Source of the DNA: Ornithodoros turicata
Taxonomy: Eukaryota; Arthropoda; Arachnida; Ixodida; Argasidae
Direction: 5' to 3'
DNA length: 64,000 nucleotides
Assembly: GCF_037126465.1 (NCBI RefSeq)
Contig: NC_088203.1
Span: forward strand, 85,870,668 to 85,934,667
Translations under genes and position numbers: made by a program
Shown: positions 1 through 32,187 of the stretch, one piece after another
Layout of the letters: every line of letters starts with the position of its first letter
How positions within the stretch are numbered: position 1 is the stretch's first letter
The notes under the pieces: generated by a model
Told to the model about the DNA's origin: nothing
What the model saw: only the letters and a program-made list of their open reading frames with translations
Databases searched by the model: none

Positions 1-175
1 TTCTTGATTTGTGGGAAGCATTGGGCGCTTGCATTTTTGTGACAATTAACATTACTGCATAAATGTCATAAAAAGGCGTACACCTCTCGTTTTAAACAAA
101 TCAGATGAGCGAACGATCTCATTCGGGACGGTGGTTTGCTAGAAACGTTTTTATTATTCACTATGAAGTAAAGTA
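1..175. mobile_element. Degraded copy of the palindromic CACTCTT MITE
   Basis: The sequence shares the core of the element at 2235-2532: tttttgtgacaattaa, then aaaaaggcgtac, a gttt-aacaaatcag block, and a degenerate ggtttgctag block. It is truncated by the window edge, and its outer terminus is lost. Confidence 0.6.
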
Positions 176-288
176 CCCTCACCATCATTATCTTTGCCCA
201 ATATTGGGCCAACATGTTGTACTGCTTGGGATTAGACGCCCGTCCTATAGGGTTTAAGAGTTTAACTGAATTTTCCGTTCTTTTCCAG

Positions 289-20981
<20,693 letters not shown>

Positions 20982-22139
20982 CCCTTAAGTAATTATTTAT
21001 TAACAGCGCAGTCTTCTTTCGGTATGCAAAAATGAAAAATATCCTGATGTAAGTGTCCGTGGTGCCGCCGGAACACTATCACTTGAGGTCGTAATTTTTG
21101 CCGTTCCAGTTATTGGGCCCGAAACACTGAAGATATACACCGATTGTCACCTGATTTAAATAAGAGTGAACGTGGTCTGCACTGCCTTGAAGCTAACACA
21201 CAACTTATTTACAGTGATACACAGCACTCTAACTGGACCTCAATTGAGAGATCGCCATTTCGCGAAACGCGCTGTAAACAAACTTTTAGCATGCTCGATG
21301 ATGTCTCAGACGAGGAGCCGTATGCTATCCGCACGCCACCCGCGGGACCTCTAGCCTTAGCACCGCAAGGGGGCGTGCGCACGCGAAATCGCCAAGATGC
21401 ATTCTCGGCGTTTCTTAAACTCCCGTTGCATTTCCCGTCACGGAAGTGGAGACCACAATCCACGAACGGGACGCCGCGACCCACGTCGAGATCTTTCAGT
21501 GCAACATTCAAATTTTCCATTTCAAATTCCATTGTCCAATCATAATGTAGATTTCGCGGGCCGATGTGTAGCTCTCCTAGCGGATCGTGCGGACTGGCTC
21601 CTCATAGGGGTTGCCGATTATGACATGGTCGTTACAATCGAGTAGGTCGTGGTGTTAAGAACGTCTGTATGTGTATGGATTCGAGACCTCTACCACTCAG
21701 GAAAGGAGAGATCAGAAATCTCCATTATCGAGTACCTCCATAATGTTGGTAACAAGCCCACGTCATCAAGCACGGTAGACACACTGTTAGACAAGAGATC
21801 GATCCAGTTGCAAATATATATATATATATATATATATATCACAGAACAGGGGTGGTCACGCTTCATTACATAAGCTATAGACATAAGAAATTTCACTTTT
21901 GTTAAGGACGTGGGGACATGGAGCTCTCAAAGCAACTAATTCACACAAAAATAATCCCTTAATTTTCTCTGTCCCCCGTGGACCATGTCACCCCCGAGGA
22001 CGTGACATTTCCACGTGCTGCTCTGTGCTATTTTGTTGTCCATGACTATGACTACAAATACACAAATGATGTGGTGGCTAAACAACTTCGGCGGAAAGCC
22101 CCACGGACGAAATCATCGTACGTGTTCCCTTGACAAGTT
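20982..22139. other. Intergenic region between convergent genes
   Basis: The spacer holds the 3' ends of the receptor (left) and of the secreted-protein gene (right). A (TA)n tract lies at about 21813-21840. A GC-richer stretch at 21240-21530 is open on the reverse strand but matches no family I know. No clear polyadenylation signal was assigned. Confidence 0.5.
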
Positions 22140-22448
22140 TCAGACTCGAGGGAACGGTGTTGCCTGGATGGCCCTGTTGAGCACAGCCTGATAGTCGTTG
22201 TAGAGGAGGCTGTACAGGTGAGCGTTCACCTTCTCTTCAACTTTAGACTTGAATTCCCTCTTGCGTTCGTCATTGAGGCTCAGGTCCTTTCCGTACTTCG
22301 TGCGGAGCTTTATGCTCTCCAGGTAAAATGTGCGGATTGTGGCTGGAGCTCCTGGCAGAGCGGTGGCTTCGAGACGGCCGGTCGTGTCAGTGACGGTGAC
22401 GTTCACCGGAACCACTTTCTTGCGAGCGAGCAGAGAGTCACCCTTGAC
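22140..22448 (-). CDS. Secreted protein 1, exon 4 and stop
   Basis: The acceptor is ttttctgcag|GTC and the TGA stop is at 22140-22142. It encodes VKGDSLLARKKVVPVNVTVT, then GRLEATALPG and a Lys/Glu-rich helical C terminus ending TPFPRV. Confidence 0.92.
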   Translation of the reverse strand, partial: VKGDSLLARKKVVPVNVTVTDTTGRLEATALPGAPATIRTFYLESIKLRTKYGKDLSLNDERKREFKSKVEEKVNAHLYSLLYNDYQAVLNRAIQATPFPRV

Positions 22449-25400
22449 CTGCAGAAAAAATAAAAATACACACAATGTTTACACACCGCAGTTACACTTA
22501 AACATCCCTCGCAGAACACTCGCGCGGTGTGTCAAAGCTTTTGAGTTTTGAGGGACCGTGGTATATGCAATATGTGATCAAATCGGGAAGACATGCGCCA
22601 TTGCTAGAAGACATACAAGCCCTGTCCACATCACGACATTAATTTCTTTTTCCCTTTTTTTTTATGTGCACAGAATTATCAACTCTTGAGAACATATGTC
22701 AGTTGTTTAAACAGTTATCCAAATAAAGAACTTTATGCCTTCCACTGACTGCATTTATGCATTGCCCTGTTGGGTACTTGGGTCGTCGTATCAGTTCATA
22801 GTGGTCCTTTAAAAATATATCGAGTTTCAATTTGCTGTCGTCGTACGATGCCCGACGAAAGATGACGACGAAAGATGACGACGAAAGATGACGACGAAAG
22901 ATGACGACGAAAGATGACGACGAAAGATGACGACGAAAGATGACGACGAAAGATGACGACGAAAGATGACGACGAAAGATGACGACGAAAGATGACGACG
23001 AAAGATGACGACGAAAGATGACGACGAAAGATGACGACGAAAGATGAAACAAAACGGTGCTGCTGGACCAAACATTCCAAACTTCCCTGTTTCCACGATT
23101 CGTGTTACTGAATTAGGGTAGCAAACATCACGGATTATTTTTCTTTTGTTTTTTTAAAGAAATACTAATAAAATATGTATTAATATGGGTGCGTCAGTGG
23201 CAATAGAACGCGTCACGTATAACAAATGAGCGCACGCATATGTCGGATAGATATTCTTCGATCACATAAAGACATCTTGCTATCCTTTTTCTTATGATAA
23301 CTTGACAGCAGATTTACGCTTAAAGGGGCACTAAAATGCAGAAACAACTTGTTCTGAAATGAAAGCCCGTGTTTCAATTAGAATAGTGCAAGTAAAATTA
23401 GTTCATTACTTAGTAAAATTAGTGCTACCGTTTAGAAGAAAAACGCAATGACAACAGAGCAGGCTTTGGCGGCAACGAATGGGATCCCCAGGAGGCAAAG
23501 ATTGGCGGCATCCAATGAGACAGCAGGAGAAGCGCGCGCACACCTATCGTGGCCGTGTGGATTTGAAACGGGTCCGACCGTAGGTTTCCGTATATGCGCT
23601 GCATGATGCGCACTGCAGCACTTTTCAATGCCGATTCACTGAATTGTAGCCCACAACAGTTCTCGCGAATGTTCCACTGACAACATTTATCTTCACTTCC
23701 TTCGGACAGCTACGCAAGTCTGCATCGCAACGCGCACTATGTTTTTCACCGGGACGCGTAATTCCAAAACACTACCCAGTGCAACAGATCGAGCTTTCTC
23801 GACTCTTAGCGGATGATAGGTGATGCTCTGGCAACTACGTTGCCGTGGCGATGCCGAGACGCCACGGCCTTCCGTGTGGTTTCAAATATCGTAGAAGGAA
23901 AGAATGCAGGGATCTTTCGTCAGCGTACCCTTCCAGTTCTCTGGCCGAACTTTTTATAAGCTGTGTTAAATTGCAGTCAATGGATGTGTGGTAATTTCCA
24001 AATAGACTGATCGTGTTAAATCAGGACCTGTGATTCACGATGAAAAGAAGGATACTACTTCTTGGTATGGGGAGAGAGTGGTCAGCCAGTTTTAATGGCT
24101 TGGTACTCTTTAGGATACTAGGGAGGAGGGCTTAAGCCATGCATAAGCCGTCGACGAAGGTAGCCGTTCATGTTCATTATTATTTGAATTGAATTAAACT
24201 ATGAGAAAAATGTATCGTGCGTTTGGGACGCTAGCAGAGCCAGCAGAGCTGTGAAGACTCGTGGTGCTTGTAGTGTGATGATTTCGACATTTCGGGAATC
24301 GTGATTTTTTTTTTTTTTAGTTCCGTGTTAGCGCCGCGAAGCAACTGTGGCTATGAGCGGCGTATAGACGTGGACAGATGGAGTGAGGACAGCAGGAAGG
24401 AGTGGGGGACAGGGGGGTTAGTATGCGTCCTGGGCCGACTTCAAGGGGAACTGTACCGACATTCGTCTGGAAAGTCTTCTGAAAACCCAGGGAAAACCTC
24501 AGACAGCACAGCCGGTGACAGGATTCGAACCCGTGTCACCTCCCAGTCTCGGCGTGGAAAGCGATCATCCTAACCACTATGCCACGGGAGCTGGTGGGAA
24601 TCGTGAATACTTTACCCTATGGTATAGGTGTGAAATGCACATCAGACAGTGATATCATTCAGGCAAACCCCTAGCGTAAATGGGAAGTACATGCATGGGC
24701 AGAAAAACTGAATCCCAACGCAAAGGAGATGTTTTCTTTAGTTATGAAAATAATTTCATATCACACAAAGGGCGCACATGTGGCAGTTTTAATTTCCAGT
24801 TGAGGGTGCTGTACCATATAAAGGTGTCATCTCTGGTCTGTCCGTGAAAAGCGCCGACGTATTTTTCTGTATTGCTCTATAGCAACTAGTTGCTGAGTAT
24901 GTCTCAGGTATAATTATGTCTACGACGCGCCCACTGCTCTCACACTGCGCGTCGCATATTTATAAGTATCGCAAGCTGGAATTCGGTCAGCGAACATGTT
25001 CAGTTTCCTACAGCTAGCACCCAATCCATTTGTATTTAAATGGAACAAGAAACAAAAATTGCAATAAGCTAAGCTTTCTTGTTTTCGGTGTTTATATTTT
25101 CCGAAGTATTACGAGATAGGGCGAAGATAAATGACAAAGAGAAGTTATCTTGTTATTTTATTATGTTGTAAGTCAATTCAATCTTGTACTACTGTAATTT
25201 TGTTTGGCGTTCATTTTTACCGTGTTTCGAGAGGTCTCAAAAATTATAAACACCGGAAGCCGGTTGTTCCCGCTGACGCAACAGCAAAAATATAATTAAT
25301 AGAGAGACCACAACAGTTCCGAAGCTCTAAGCCTGAAGTTGTGGACCATTGTGCGCCATTTTCACGACGCCACCACTACGTCTCTTGATACGATGTCTCA

Positions 25401-28400
25401 GCTGATATCTTGCATGGTCTCACTGACAGACTGTCAATGCTCACAGATCATATCACTACGACAGGAAGTCGAGCCATCAAATTACTAATTACGTTAAATT
25501 TTTCCCACTGGGTGCTCCGCTTTATGTTTCTGATGTTATTGATGTAATCGTACGTAATAAATAAAAACAAAACAGACCCAAAAAGTGTGGCTGACGAGAC
25601 ATCAACTGGAAAAGAGATCTGCTTTCTTTTTCTCCATCGATATTTGAAACCGGTGGAAATGCAGTAGCGTCTCGGCGTTGCCATGGTAACGCAAGTTGCC
25701 AGACGATCAGCTATCGCCCGCTAAAGTTAGACACAGCGCGATCCGTTGTACAGGGTAGTGTTTTGGAATTACGCCACCGGGACTGCTCCATGACGTAGCA
25801 CACGCGTGCACGCGCAGCATGGACTAAAAACACCGATGCTCGAGCTGAAACGACATTCACTGCTGGTAGCAACAGGTTTGATCACGCTGTGCTCGCAAGG
25901 TATACTTGTGCATGCAGGAGCTCCGGATGTGCTGCTTCCTGCAAGACACCATTAATTACCCAAAATTCCCTACTTCCCATGTGTCTCATCCTACCTCAAC
26001 GCTCTATGTCGGGACCCACCGATATTTCGAACAGAGGCATGTTCTACAGGGAGCTATTTGTATTCGGGTGCAGGTTTTGCTTCTTTGGGAAATACTTGTT
26101 CTGTCTAGGACGTAGTAGAGATGTTTAGCGCATCGTAAACTATCGCCTTTGCGTACGTAAGGGATAGCGTGGTGGTTCTGAGCAATGCGCGAAGCTCTCT
26201 CTATGGTTTGCGTGTGCGCAGAACCACCAACGCTATCCCTTACGTACGCAAAGGCGGCGATAGCGTACGATGCGCCAAAACTCACCAGTGTTAAACGCGC
26301 CACCGAGAACTGACTTATGCTGTCGAGTTTTCTACCTATATATTCGCCTAACCTTTTCCCTCAACGCCGGCGACAGCGAAGAATTACAGTAGCTTGCCCT
26401 GCTATATTTTTGTTTCTTCAACAATGTTGGGTGGTGGAAACTTTTTCGTCTTGATGTAAGCCTAAAACACAAGAAATTCTTATTCTCTCTCTCGCTCTTT
26501 TTTTTTTTTTTTTTGAATCTGCGTACCTCATGTCATTGACCCCCAACATGGCAAACGCGGCTCGTCCACGTGGCGGTCTAAAATTTTGATGACCGATAAC
26601 CTGATCGCTTTGTTTGAAGAAAGAAGTGGAGTTGCAAGGTAAGAGGAAGCTTTCCACTCCACTCAGCCTTATCATGTCGTTGCGAGAAACGGAACATAGC
26701 AAGACGCTTTCTTATTGAAAGTGTACATGCGTCGCTTGGCACGTGAAAGCACTTTTCTTTATGTGCTCATAATTCTGAAGCAAACGAATGGAGATGATGA
26801 TAAGCAAAATAAACTTTGTTGACTCGCAGTCTTCGACGACAGATACGTGCGACGAAAGACACGCACATATTAGCTAAGCTCCTGAACTATACTTCGGGAC
26901 ATGTTAACTCCTACAAGCCAACTCCGCCCACAGATCTAAAGGCGTGAACATTATGCGTGACAAACTGCGAATAAAAACAAGCTTCTCATTTAGGGAGAAC
27001 ATAAAACAGGCCTTATCAGTTTTGGGATAAAAAATGTCGCATGTAAGCACGCAGCGACAGAACGCCGAGGAGACACACACAGGATCGAATCACAAAGGCT
27101 GTGCGTGCTATTTGGGTTTTATATCAATCCCGGATCATGGGATTAGTCGGAAAAAATCCCGAAATCCGGGACTGCAAAAGTGGCCCGGGATTCCCAACCC
27201 GTCTGAGTCGCAAGGTAGTGCGCCCGCATGCTTCAAGCTGTTGCTTGCACACTGATCATGTTGCAAAAACACTCGTCAGAGGCGACGCACTTTGAGCACA
27301 CATGCGTGCTTTCACAACGACACGTAAAATATTACAGTTAAACTTCCTCGCCCCCTGGCGTCCGCCATCTTCTCGTATATGCCCGGGCTACATTCTCCGC
27401 TGGCAGTACCTCAGTGATTGTAAGTCTTATGTTGACTTGGAGTATAGAATGTCGTACAGAAGGCCGAATGCAATCTTACCTCGCACCACAACATAAATTT
27501 ATTTTGACCCTCAAAGTCGGAGTGGTCAAAGACATCGGAATGGTCGTATCAAATAATTTAATAAACACGTCGTGGTTCCTTGCCACTTAGTATACATGCA
27601 AATGTCTGGTTACAATGTCGGCTGTGATGCGACTCTTTGATGTAGCCGTTTGCATATAGATTACGTGTAGCTTGCAAGCCTTCGACTTCATTTCAGGGCC
27701 ACATGTAATCTCCTTCTCTTGCAGAAACGTTTACGCAGTGAGCATTCCTTTTTAGGAGTGATCAAACGGCCATGAGGAGTAGGATTTAGAGTCACTAAAT
27801 GTAGTTTGCTAAATGTAAAAGACTCTAGTATGGCTATATGAGAACTCTAAAGAAAGATCATAGATGGGACGTACCTCAGCGGCAAAAGTGGCATTGATGC
27901 CACTGAAATCCAGGATGCAGGAGATGGTGACATTGCCTGCTATCAGCACTGGTGGGTTGCAGTCCCCGGCACGTCGGACCCTTGTGTCGAGGCCGTGAAC
28001 GGCACCATGCTCCAGGTCCGCCTTCAGGTCACGGTTGGTCACGGATGTGCTTTCAACCTTCGAGAATGTTTTCGAGAAAGTTTTCGAGAAAGTTTTCGAG
28101 AAAGTTTTCGAGAAAGTTTTCGAGAAAGTTTTCGAGAAAGTTTTCGAGAAAGTATGGGCTTTTCGAGTTGACATAAACAAAGGGCTGCTCTGCCAATTAG
28201 CCCTTTAACTCCCAGGCACGAATGCACTCGTCTAACTTCAACTAACTTTATTTTGATCGTGATTTTCATGGTGATGATTGGGGTTCATGGGGAATGACGG
28301 CGAAATAAATAATGTAAAAATCAACTTTTAAAGCCAGAGACGAGCTTGTTCATTTGCTTGTTGTTAGCACCCATAGAGCACCAGACGTCAGACAAATTTA

Positions 28401-30216
28401 GGCTTTCATTTTGGAGTTCCGAACGCTTTTGATATTTCCCTAACCAGAATAAGACGTGCATCAATATGCAATACGTAGCATTAAAACACTCAACTTCAGG
28501 TTGCGTTTTTTTACGGGAACAACTTTTCAGTTAAAACGTTACGACACATACTTAGGGTCTTTGAGCTTTTCAGGTATATACCTTTCAGATTTCACAGACT
28601 CAGGTGTGTGAAACATTAGATTCTATTTTGTAATGACTAACTCCGGTTGAAATCATGTAGTAATTGGCTTCCGGTAAAAATAAGTATACATATACTTCTT
28701 GGGAATCGATTGGGTACACGCGTTTTAGGTGCAATGTGCTATACAGAGGTTCTGCCGACTACAGTACTGATTTTGAGGTGTTTGGTGAGCCATCATGATG
28801 AAGTCAAAGCGTAATGTGGGGTAATTGGATTCTATTCGAATAACAAAGACGCTACGAGTGTGCAGTATTCATCGCCTACAGCGATTGCCTCAAACCGTAT
28901 AGGAAAAGGAGCTGTCATGCAGTGTCTGTCTGTAATGGGTAGCATACTGTTCTCAAGCGGTGAATCCCCCATGACATAGTCACGATTTGTTTGTCGTTCA
29001 TGTCCCTCGAGTTACGAACAAAACACTGAAAATTTGGGTCAGTTGGTGACGCATATTCGAAAGAGGTATTTCTTGCCGCCTGTCTTCTGCTATCACTCAT
29101 AGTTGCTAGTTCGAATATGGGTTATGCCTTTTGCGCCTGTTACCCTCATTTCCGTATGCGCAAAGAAATAAATCCAAATCAATCAATGTGTGTTTTGCAC
29201 GGCATATATTAAATGAATTGGAGGACTGAATGTTCCGGGAAGTTCATCTACCCGTTGTCTCTGTTTCTCAATGAAGCTTGTTCTGTCTGTCGGCTGTTGC
29301 CCTCAACGTTAGGTCGCACTGATAAATGGAGGTCTACAGTAACCTCATAGGCTTTACTTGCGTAGCAGCCGTTGACATAACCTCTGTTTGCTGTTGCCCA
29401 TCATTGTGCTTGAAGCCGCAGTGTACGTACAGGTTAGGACAAAAATTTACGGAACACACGAGCGGCGTACTTTTTCTTCGGTGCGGCACCCTAGCGGCTG
29501 CCGGAAGCGGGTGAGTTCACTGCCGTATGTCGCACACAGCGCACCCTTCCACCCCTCCGAAACAGTGAGCTCCCCCGCTTCCGGCAGCCGCTAGGGTGTC
29601 GCACCGAAGAAAAAGTACAACGCTCGCGTGTTCTGTAAACTTTTGTCCCAACCTGTACTCCCAGAGTCAGTCTGCGGTCCAAAGGGTAACAGCACGGACG
29701 AATAATCTTAACACCGTAACTGATCCGCGAAATGTTGTGACACATTCTGTCCAAGCTTCTGTTTCTCTATGACTGACTTATGACAGATTTACTCTGGACG
29801 AACAGTACTTTTGAATTTCAGCCGTCTTAAACTGCCGACACATTTTTTCGAGGACATGGCGTATCAGCAATTGCCGAATGCTCCTAAATTTTCATGTCTC
29901 CTTTTTTCCAAAGTTTCATTCCATTCAAAGTTTCCTACCACGTTGTCAAACATAGAACGTGAGATAACGATACCTTGATCTTGAAGTCCGGGATTGTAGC
30001 TACCGGATACAGCTTGCCAGTGCCTCTCACAAGGCCAGGAAGGTTGTGCTGGAGGACAGTGTCGATATATTGGTTTGAGTCGCGCGTTGTTGCAGCCAGC
30101 GCTACAGAAAAGAACAGAAGTTATACATCATCGTATCTCTTCTTAAAAGTCTATCGAAAATCTAACTTACAGAGCGTGACTGTCGCAGCCAAGAAGAACG
30201 CCGTCAAGCAATACAT
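22140..30216 (-). CDS. Secreted ~221-aa protein, group 7 allergen/TULIP-like (paralogue 1)
   Basis: Four exons (30171-30216, 29974-30101, 27875-28057, 22140-22448, read right to left) join into 666 nt, giving 221 residues plus stop. The product starts with a signal peptide (MYCLTAFFLAATVTLSLA), followed by an N-terminal helix ending IPDFKIK. The middle is VTNRDLKADLEHGAVHGLD with one Cys pair about 18 residues apart and N-glycosylation sites NVT and NAT. The C-terminal half holds amphipathic helices and ends TPFPRV. Length and layout resemble mite group 7 allergens and other TULIP-fold lipid-binding proteins, so extracellular lipid carriage is a reasonable but unproven guess. An undescribed tick secreted family is the alternative. 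A tandem paralogue lies 8 kb upstream on the same strand. Confidence 0.85.
22853..23047. repeat. 13-bp minisatellite, about 15 copies
   Basis: The unit is GATGACGACGAAA, nearly identical across copies. Because 13 is not a multiple of 3, all three reverse frames cycle through the same 13-residue repeat without a stop. It lies in the third intron of secreted protein 1. Confidence 0.95.
23320..23900. repeat. Dispersed repeat starting TTAAAGGGGCACTAAA, left copy
   Basis: It begins with the TTAAAGGGGCACTAAA terminus also seen near 20472. The 23750-23900 part is homologous in inverted orientation to 25600-25790, for example the shared aattccaaaacactaccc and ggtttcaaatatcg blocks. Confidence 0.6.
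24305..24595 (-). mobile_element. Full-length tRNA-derived SINE (subtype A) with 11-bp TSD
   Basis: On the reverse strand: a tRNA-like head with A-box region tggcatagtggttaggatga and B box ggttcgaatcc (24521-24531), a body with ccggctgtgctgtctgagg, a tail with gccgctcatagccacag, and an A-run of about 15. GGGAATCGTGA is duplicated at 24294-24304 and 24596-24606, marking a target-primed insertion. It lies in an intron of secreted protein 1. Confidence 0.93.
25590..25800. repeat. Inverted copy of the 23750-23900 repeat
   Basis: The reverse complement shares ggcgtaattccaaaacactaccc and tttcaaatatcg blocks with the left copy. Identity looks around 70 percent by eye. The two arms are 1.7 kb apart, with a SINE and otherwise unrecognised sequence between. 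Confidence 0.6.
26128..26275. repeat. Foldback element, ~55-bp arms
   Basis: The arm tatcgcctttgcgtacgtaa with ggtggttctg on the left is mirrored by cagaaccacc with ttacgtacgcaaaggc on the right, around a loop of about 40 bp. It is a non-coding MITE-like hairpin in the large intron of secreted protein 1. Confidence 0.88.
27875..28057 (-). CDS. Secreted protein 1, exon 3
   Basis: The exon is 61 codons, phase 0 to 0, with donor GCTGAG|GTACGT. It encodes VTNRDLK, the Cys pair (GDCNPPV and TISCIL) and NATFAAE. The acceptor ttcgaag|GTT lies at the edge of a 12-bp minisatellite (28060-28153), so the pyrimidine tract is made of repeat units. Confidence 0.85.
28060..28153. repeat. 12-bp minisatellite at a splice acceptor
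   Basis: About eight copies of TTTTCGAGAAAG end 2 bp from exon 3 of secreted protein 1. On the reverse strand the unit (CTTTCTCGAAAA) supplies the pyrimidine tract. The repeat is in frame with the exon and free of stops. Confidence 0.92.
29430..29655. mobile_element. Foldback MITE, 226 bp, ~83-bp TIRs, TA target
   Basis: The ends are CAGGTTAGGACAAAAATTTAC and inverted CAGGTTGGGACAAAAGTTTAC, flanked by TA at 29428-29429 and 29656-29657. The arms stay similar through a ggctgccggaagcgggg block. The TA target and TIRs suggest a Tc1/mariner-mobilised element. It lies in the second intron of secreted protein 1. Confidence 0.85.
29974..30101 (-). CDS. Secreted protein 1, exon 2
   Basis: The acceptor is tttctgtag|C and the donor is ATCAAG|GTATCG, phase 1 to 0. 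It encodes NQYIDTVLQHNLPGLVRGTG and IPDFKIK, aligning with the NLFVDNVL and LQDFEFK parts of the paralogue. Confidence 0.87.
30171..30216 (-). CDS. Secreted protein 1, coding exon 1 (signal peptide)
   Basis: The ATG at 30214-30216 starts a hydrophobic signal peptide. The donor GTAAGT follows at phase 1. The phase matches exon 1 of the paralogue at 45605-45647. Confidence 0.88.
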
Positions 30217-30224
30217 GGTTCCTC
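30217..30224 (-). other. 5' UTR part and upstream acceptor
   Basis: A strong acceptor (pyrimidine tract ending tttgtag) lies just upstream of the start codon, leaving 8 nt of UTR in this exon. It pairs with a donor CTCAAC|GTAAGT whose exon ends at 30344, implying a noncoding first exon and a 119-bp intron. Confidence 0.55.
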
Positions 30225-30343
30225 CTACAAAGTGCAAAGAAAGAAGCTTGTTGTATAAGATACAGAGAAAGCACGAATGTCTCGAACAAAGAGTTGCCGT
30301 CCGAGACGTTACCCGTTGGAGCGAGGCTTCTGAGTCAACTTAC

Positions 30344-30430
30344 GTTGAGCGATGATCAGCAGCAACTGTGGTCTGGCGGCTGTCTTCAGGTGGTGAAACC
30401 AGTTTCTCGTTTTTACGAGAGGAAAGAGTG
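30344..30430 (-). other. Probable noncoding first exon of secreted protein 1
   Basis: The donor GTAAGTTGAC begins at 30343 on the reverse strand. The right boundary (transcription start) is not defined by sequence; about 30430 is a placeholder. Confidence 0.4.
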
Positions 30431-31430
30431 TTCGAATCTAAAGAGGAAACACGTTCATGTAGGTCACGCCGGAGACATAACAGCCCGTGGTCCCGTGACA
30501 CGCCATTTATCTTGCGCTCCGCGGTTTTGCATTGCACAACGAGACCGAGATATTAATTTTGTGATGGAATCACATTGACATTCGCTCTCGTATGCTCTGA
30601 AATCCTTTCTTATCACGTACCCGTTCGTGTTCGGTGGAAAACGTCTCGTAATCCTGACTCGGAAGAGACCTCAGGGCTGCCACTTTCGAGAGCACGTGCA
30701 GCCAAAACAAGCAGAGGTGACGTCAGTGCGTTTTGAGGCCGCTTAGAACCAGTTGCCCAGTACTAAGAATCCCGTCCAAGGTTGTTTCAACGAGTTCAGG
30801 GTGACTTTTTCTTTCCCTTTTTCAACGTATTCGGCGATGAGCTCGCACTCGGGCGATGAAAGGATGCGCGACACGTTGTTTCCGTGTGGCCCATCTTTTT
30901 GTCGCCCACGCTCAGACGTGCACTTTCCACATTTTGCATCGATATTTCTAGGAGCTTCACTACGAAGGCTTCAACGGCATCTTTGTCGCCCTGTATGTCT
31001 GCCATTTGTTGCCGTACAAACCCATAGTGCAATATGACGTGGTATCCTTGGTGGACAGGGACGTGTCTTGGAATACGGCCTGAAGCCCGAAACGCATGGA
31101 ACGTTTTTTCAGCGTCAAAACGTCGCGCGCACGTCTTTGCCTTGCACGCGTGGCGAATAAATGCGTAGGAGACGACCGCCCACATCCCGCATGTGGCGCG
31201 TACAGAGCGAGTAACGCCAACCAATTTATTTATTTATTTATCAGTCATACCCTTCTGCTCTACATCAGTAGAATTAACACGTAGTACGGATTGAGCCAAA
31301 AGCATGTATAGCGTGATATCACATCAGTGACACGGATTTGATAAGTACAACATCTAACCAAAGTGTGCGCCTTTACTCCGAAAAGAAAGAAACCAGTTTT
31401 TTGTGAAAACAGAGTACCCGAGTTTGAGAG
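30431..31430. other. Intergenic, no gene recognised
   Basis: One reverse-strand open stretch (30796-31224) has no family resemblance I recognise and is probably chance. A TTTATTTATTTA run lies at about 31225. Confidence 0.4.
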
Positions 31431-31437
31431 GACGAGG

Positions 31438-31975
31438 TCACGTGGAAGGCTCTTCTAATGTGGTATTGAGCGAACAAAAAATGAATTTTAAAATTTTAGC
31501 GGTGCGAAAACGATATGGTTTAATTTTACATTTGTGATCTAGTCGATCGGAAATGAAGTTTAGGGGCATCAAATAAAGGTCACGCGAAATAGCGGTGGTA
31601 CCATGATAAATATCATAAAAGAATCTGCGATTTGCTATCCTACGACGAGTTTCTAACGTGGTCCAACCCAGCACGGACTGTAAGCTAGAGGAGCTAACAT
31701 AAGGCGAGTATTTGCCTGTTACCCACCTAACGGCTCGTTTTTGGATCTTCTCAAGTTTGCTCTTGAGACCTATTTCTGTTGGGTCCCAAACCACACTACA
31801 ATATTCTAAAAGCGGACGAATGTACGGCTCATAGACAGTTTGGGGCACCCTTAAAGTTTATTTTCATTAACCCGAGAGTCCTACTAGCCTTATTACTAAT
31901 ATAATCTATGTGCCTGTCCCACTTGAGGTTTCTACTAAGTACAGCCCCTAGGTATCGATATTCTTCAAGTTTCTA
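31438..31975 (-). pseudogene. CR1/L2-like LINE reverse transcriptase C-terminal fragment
   Basis: The reverse strand encodes YIRPLLEYCSVVWDPTEIGL, then KLEKIQKRAVRWVTGKY and LGWTTLETRRRIANRRFFYD. These are the conserved blocks just after the RT core of CR1/Jockey-type LINEs (LVRPxLEYASxVWDPY, IEKVQRRAARFV, LGWxSLExRR). Upstream, a broken frame continues to about 31975. Confidence 0.82.
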
Positions 31976-32187
31976 ATGCTTCGCCATTTAGTTGTTGCCA
32001 TATTCCAATTGCCAACCAATGTTGACATATTCGTCGATCACAAGCGTTTTTTTATTATTTTTTTTAATGTAACGATGCTGCGGTTTCTGCATGCGTTTCT
32101 TCCATATTCCATATATCGTCCAAATGTAGAAGTAAATTTAGTGTGGTGGATATTGCCTCCAAAATTAGTGCGGGCTACGGTGTCCGC

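Noticed and set aside
21209..21532. 107-codon reverse ORF between the convergent genes
   Set aside because: No family resemblance, no splice partners; GC-rich patches of this kind occur in repeats elsewhere in the window.
22699..23096. Three overlapping reverse ORFs of SSSSFVVIFRRHL repeats
   Set aside because: They are products of the 13-bp minisatellite and have no coding signature outside it.
22860..28153. CRISPR-like arrays
   Set aside because: The repeats are contiguous without unique spacers, and the genome is eukaryotic.
27952..28176. Plus-strand ORF with RKFSRKFSRKFS repeats
   Set aside because: It is antisense to exon 3 of secreted protein 1 and to the 12-bp minisatellite.
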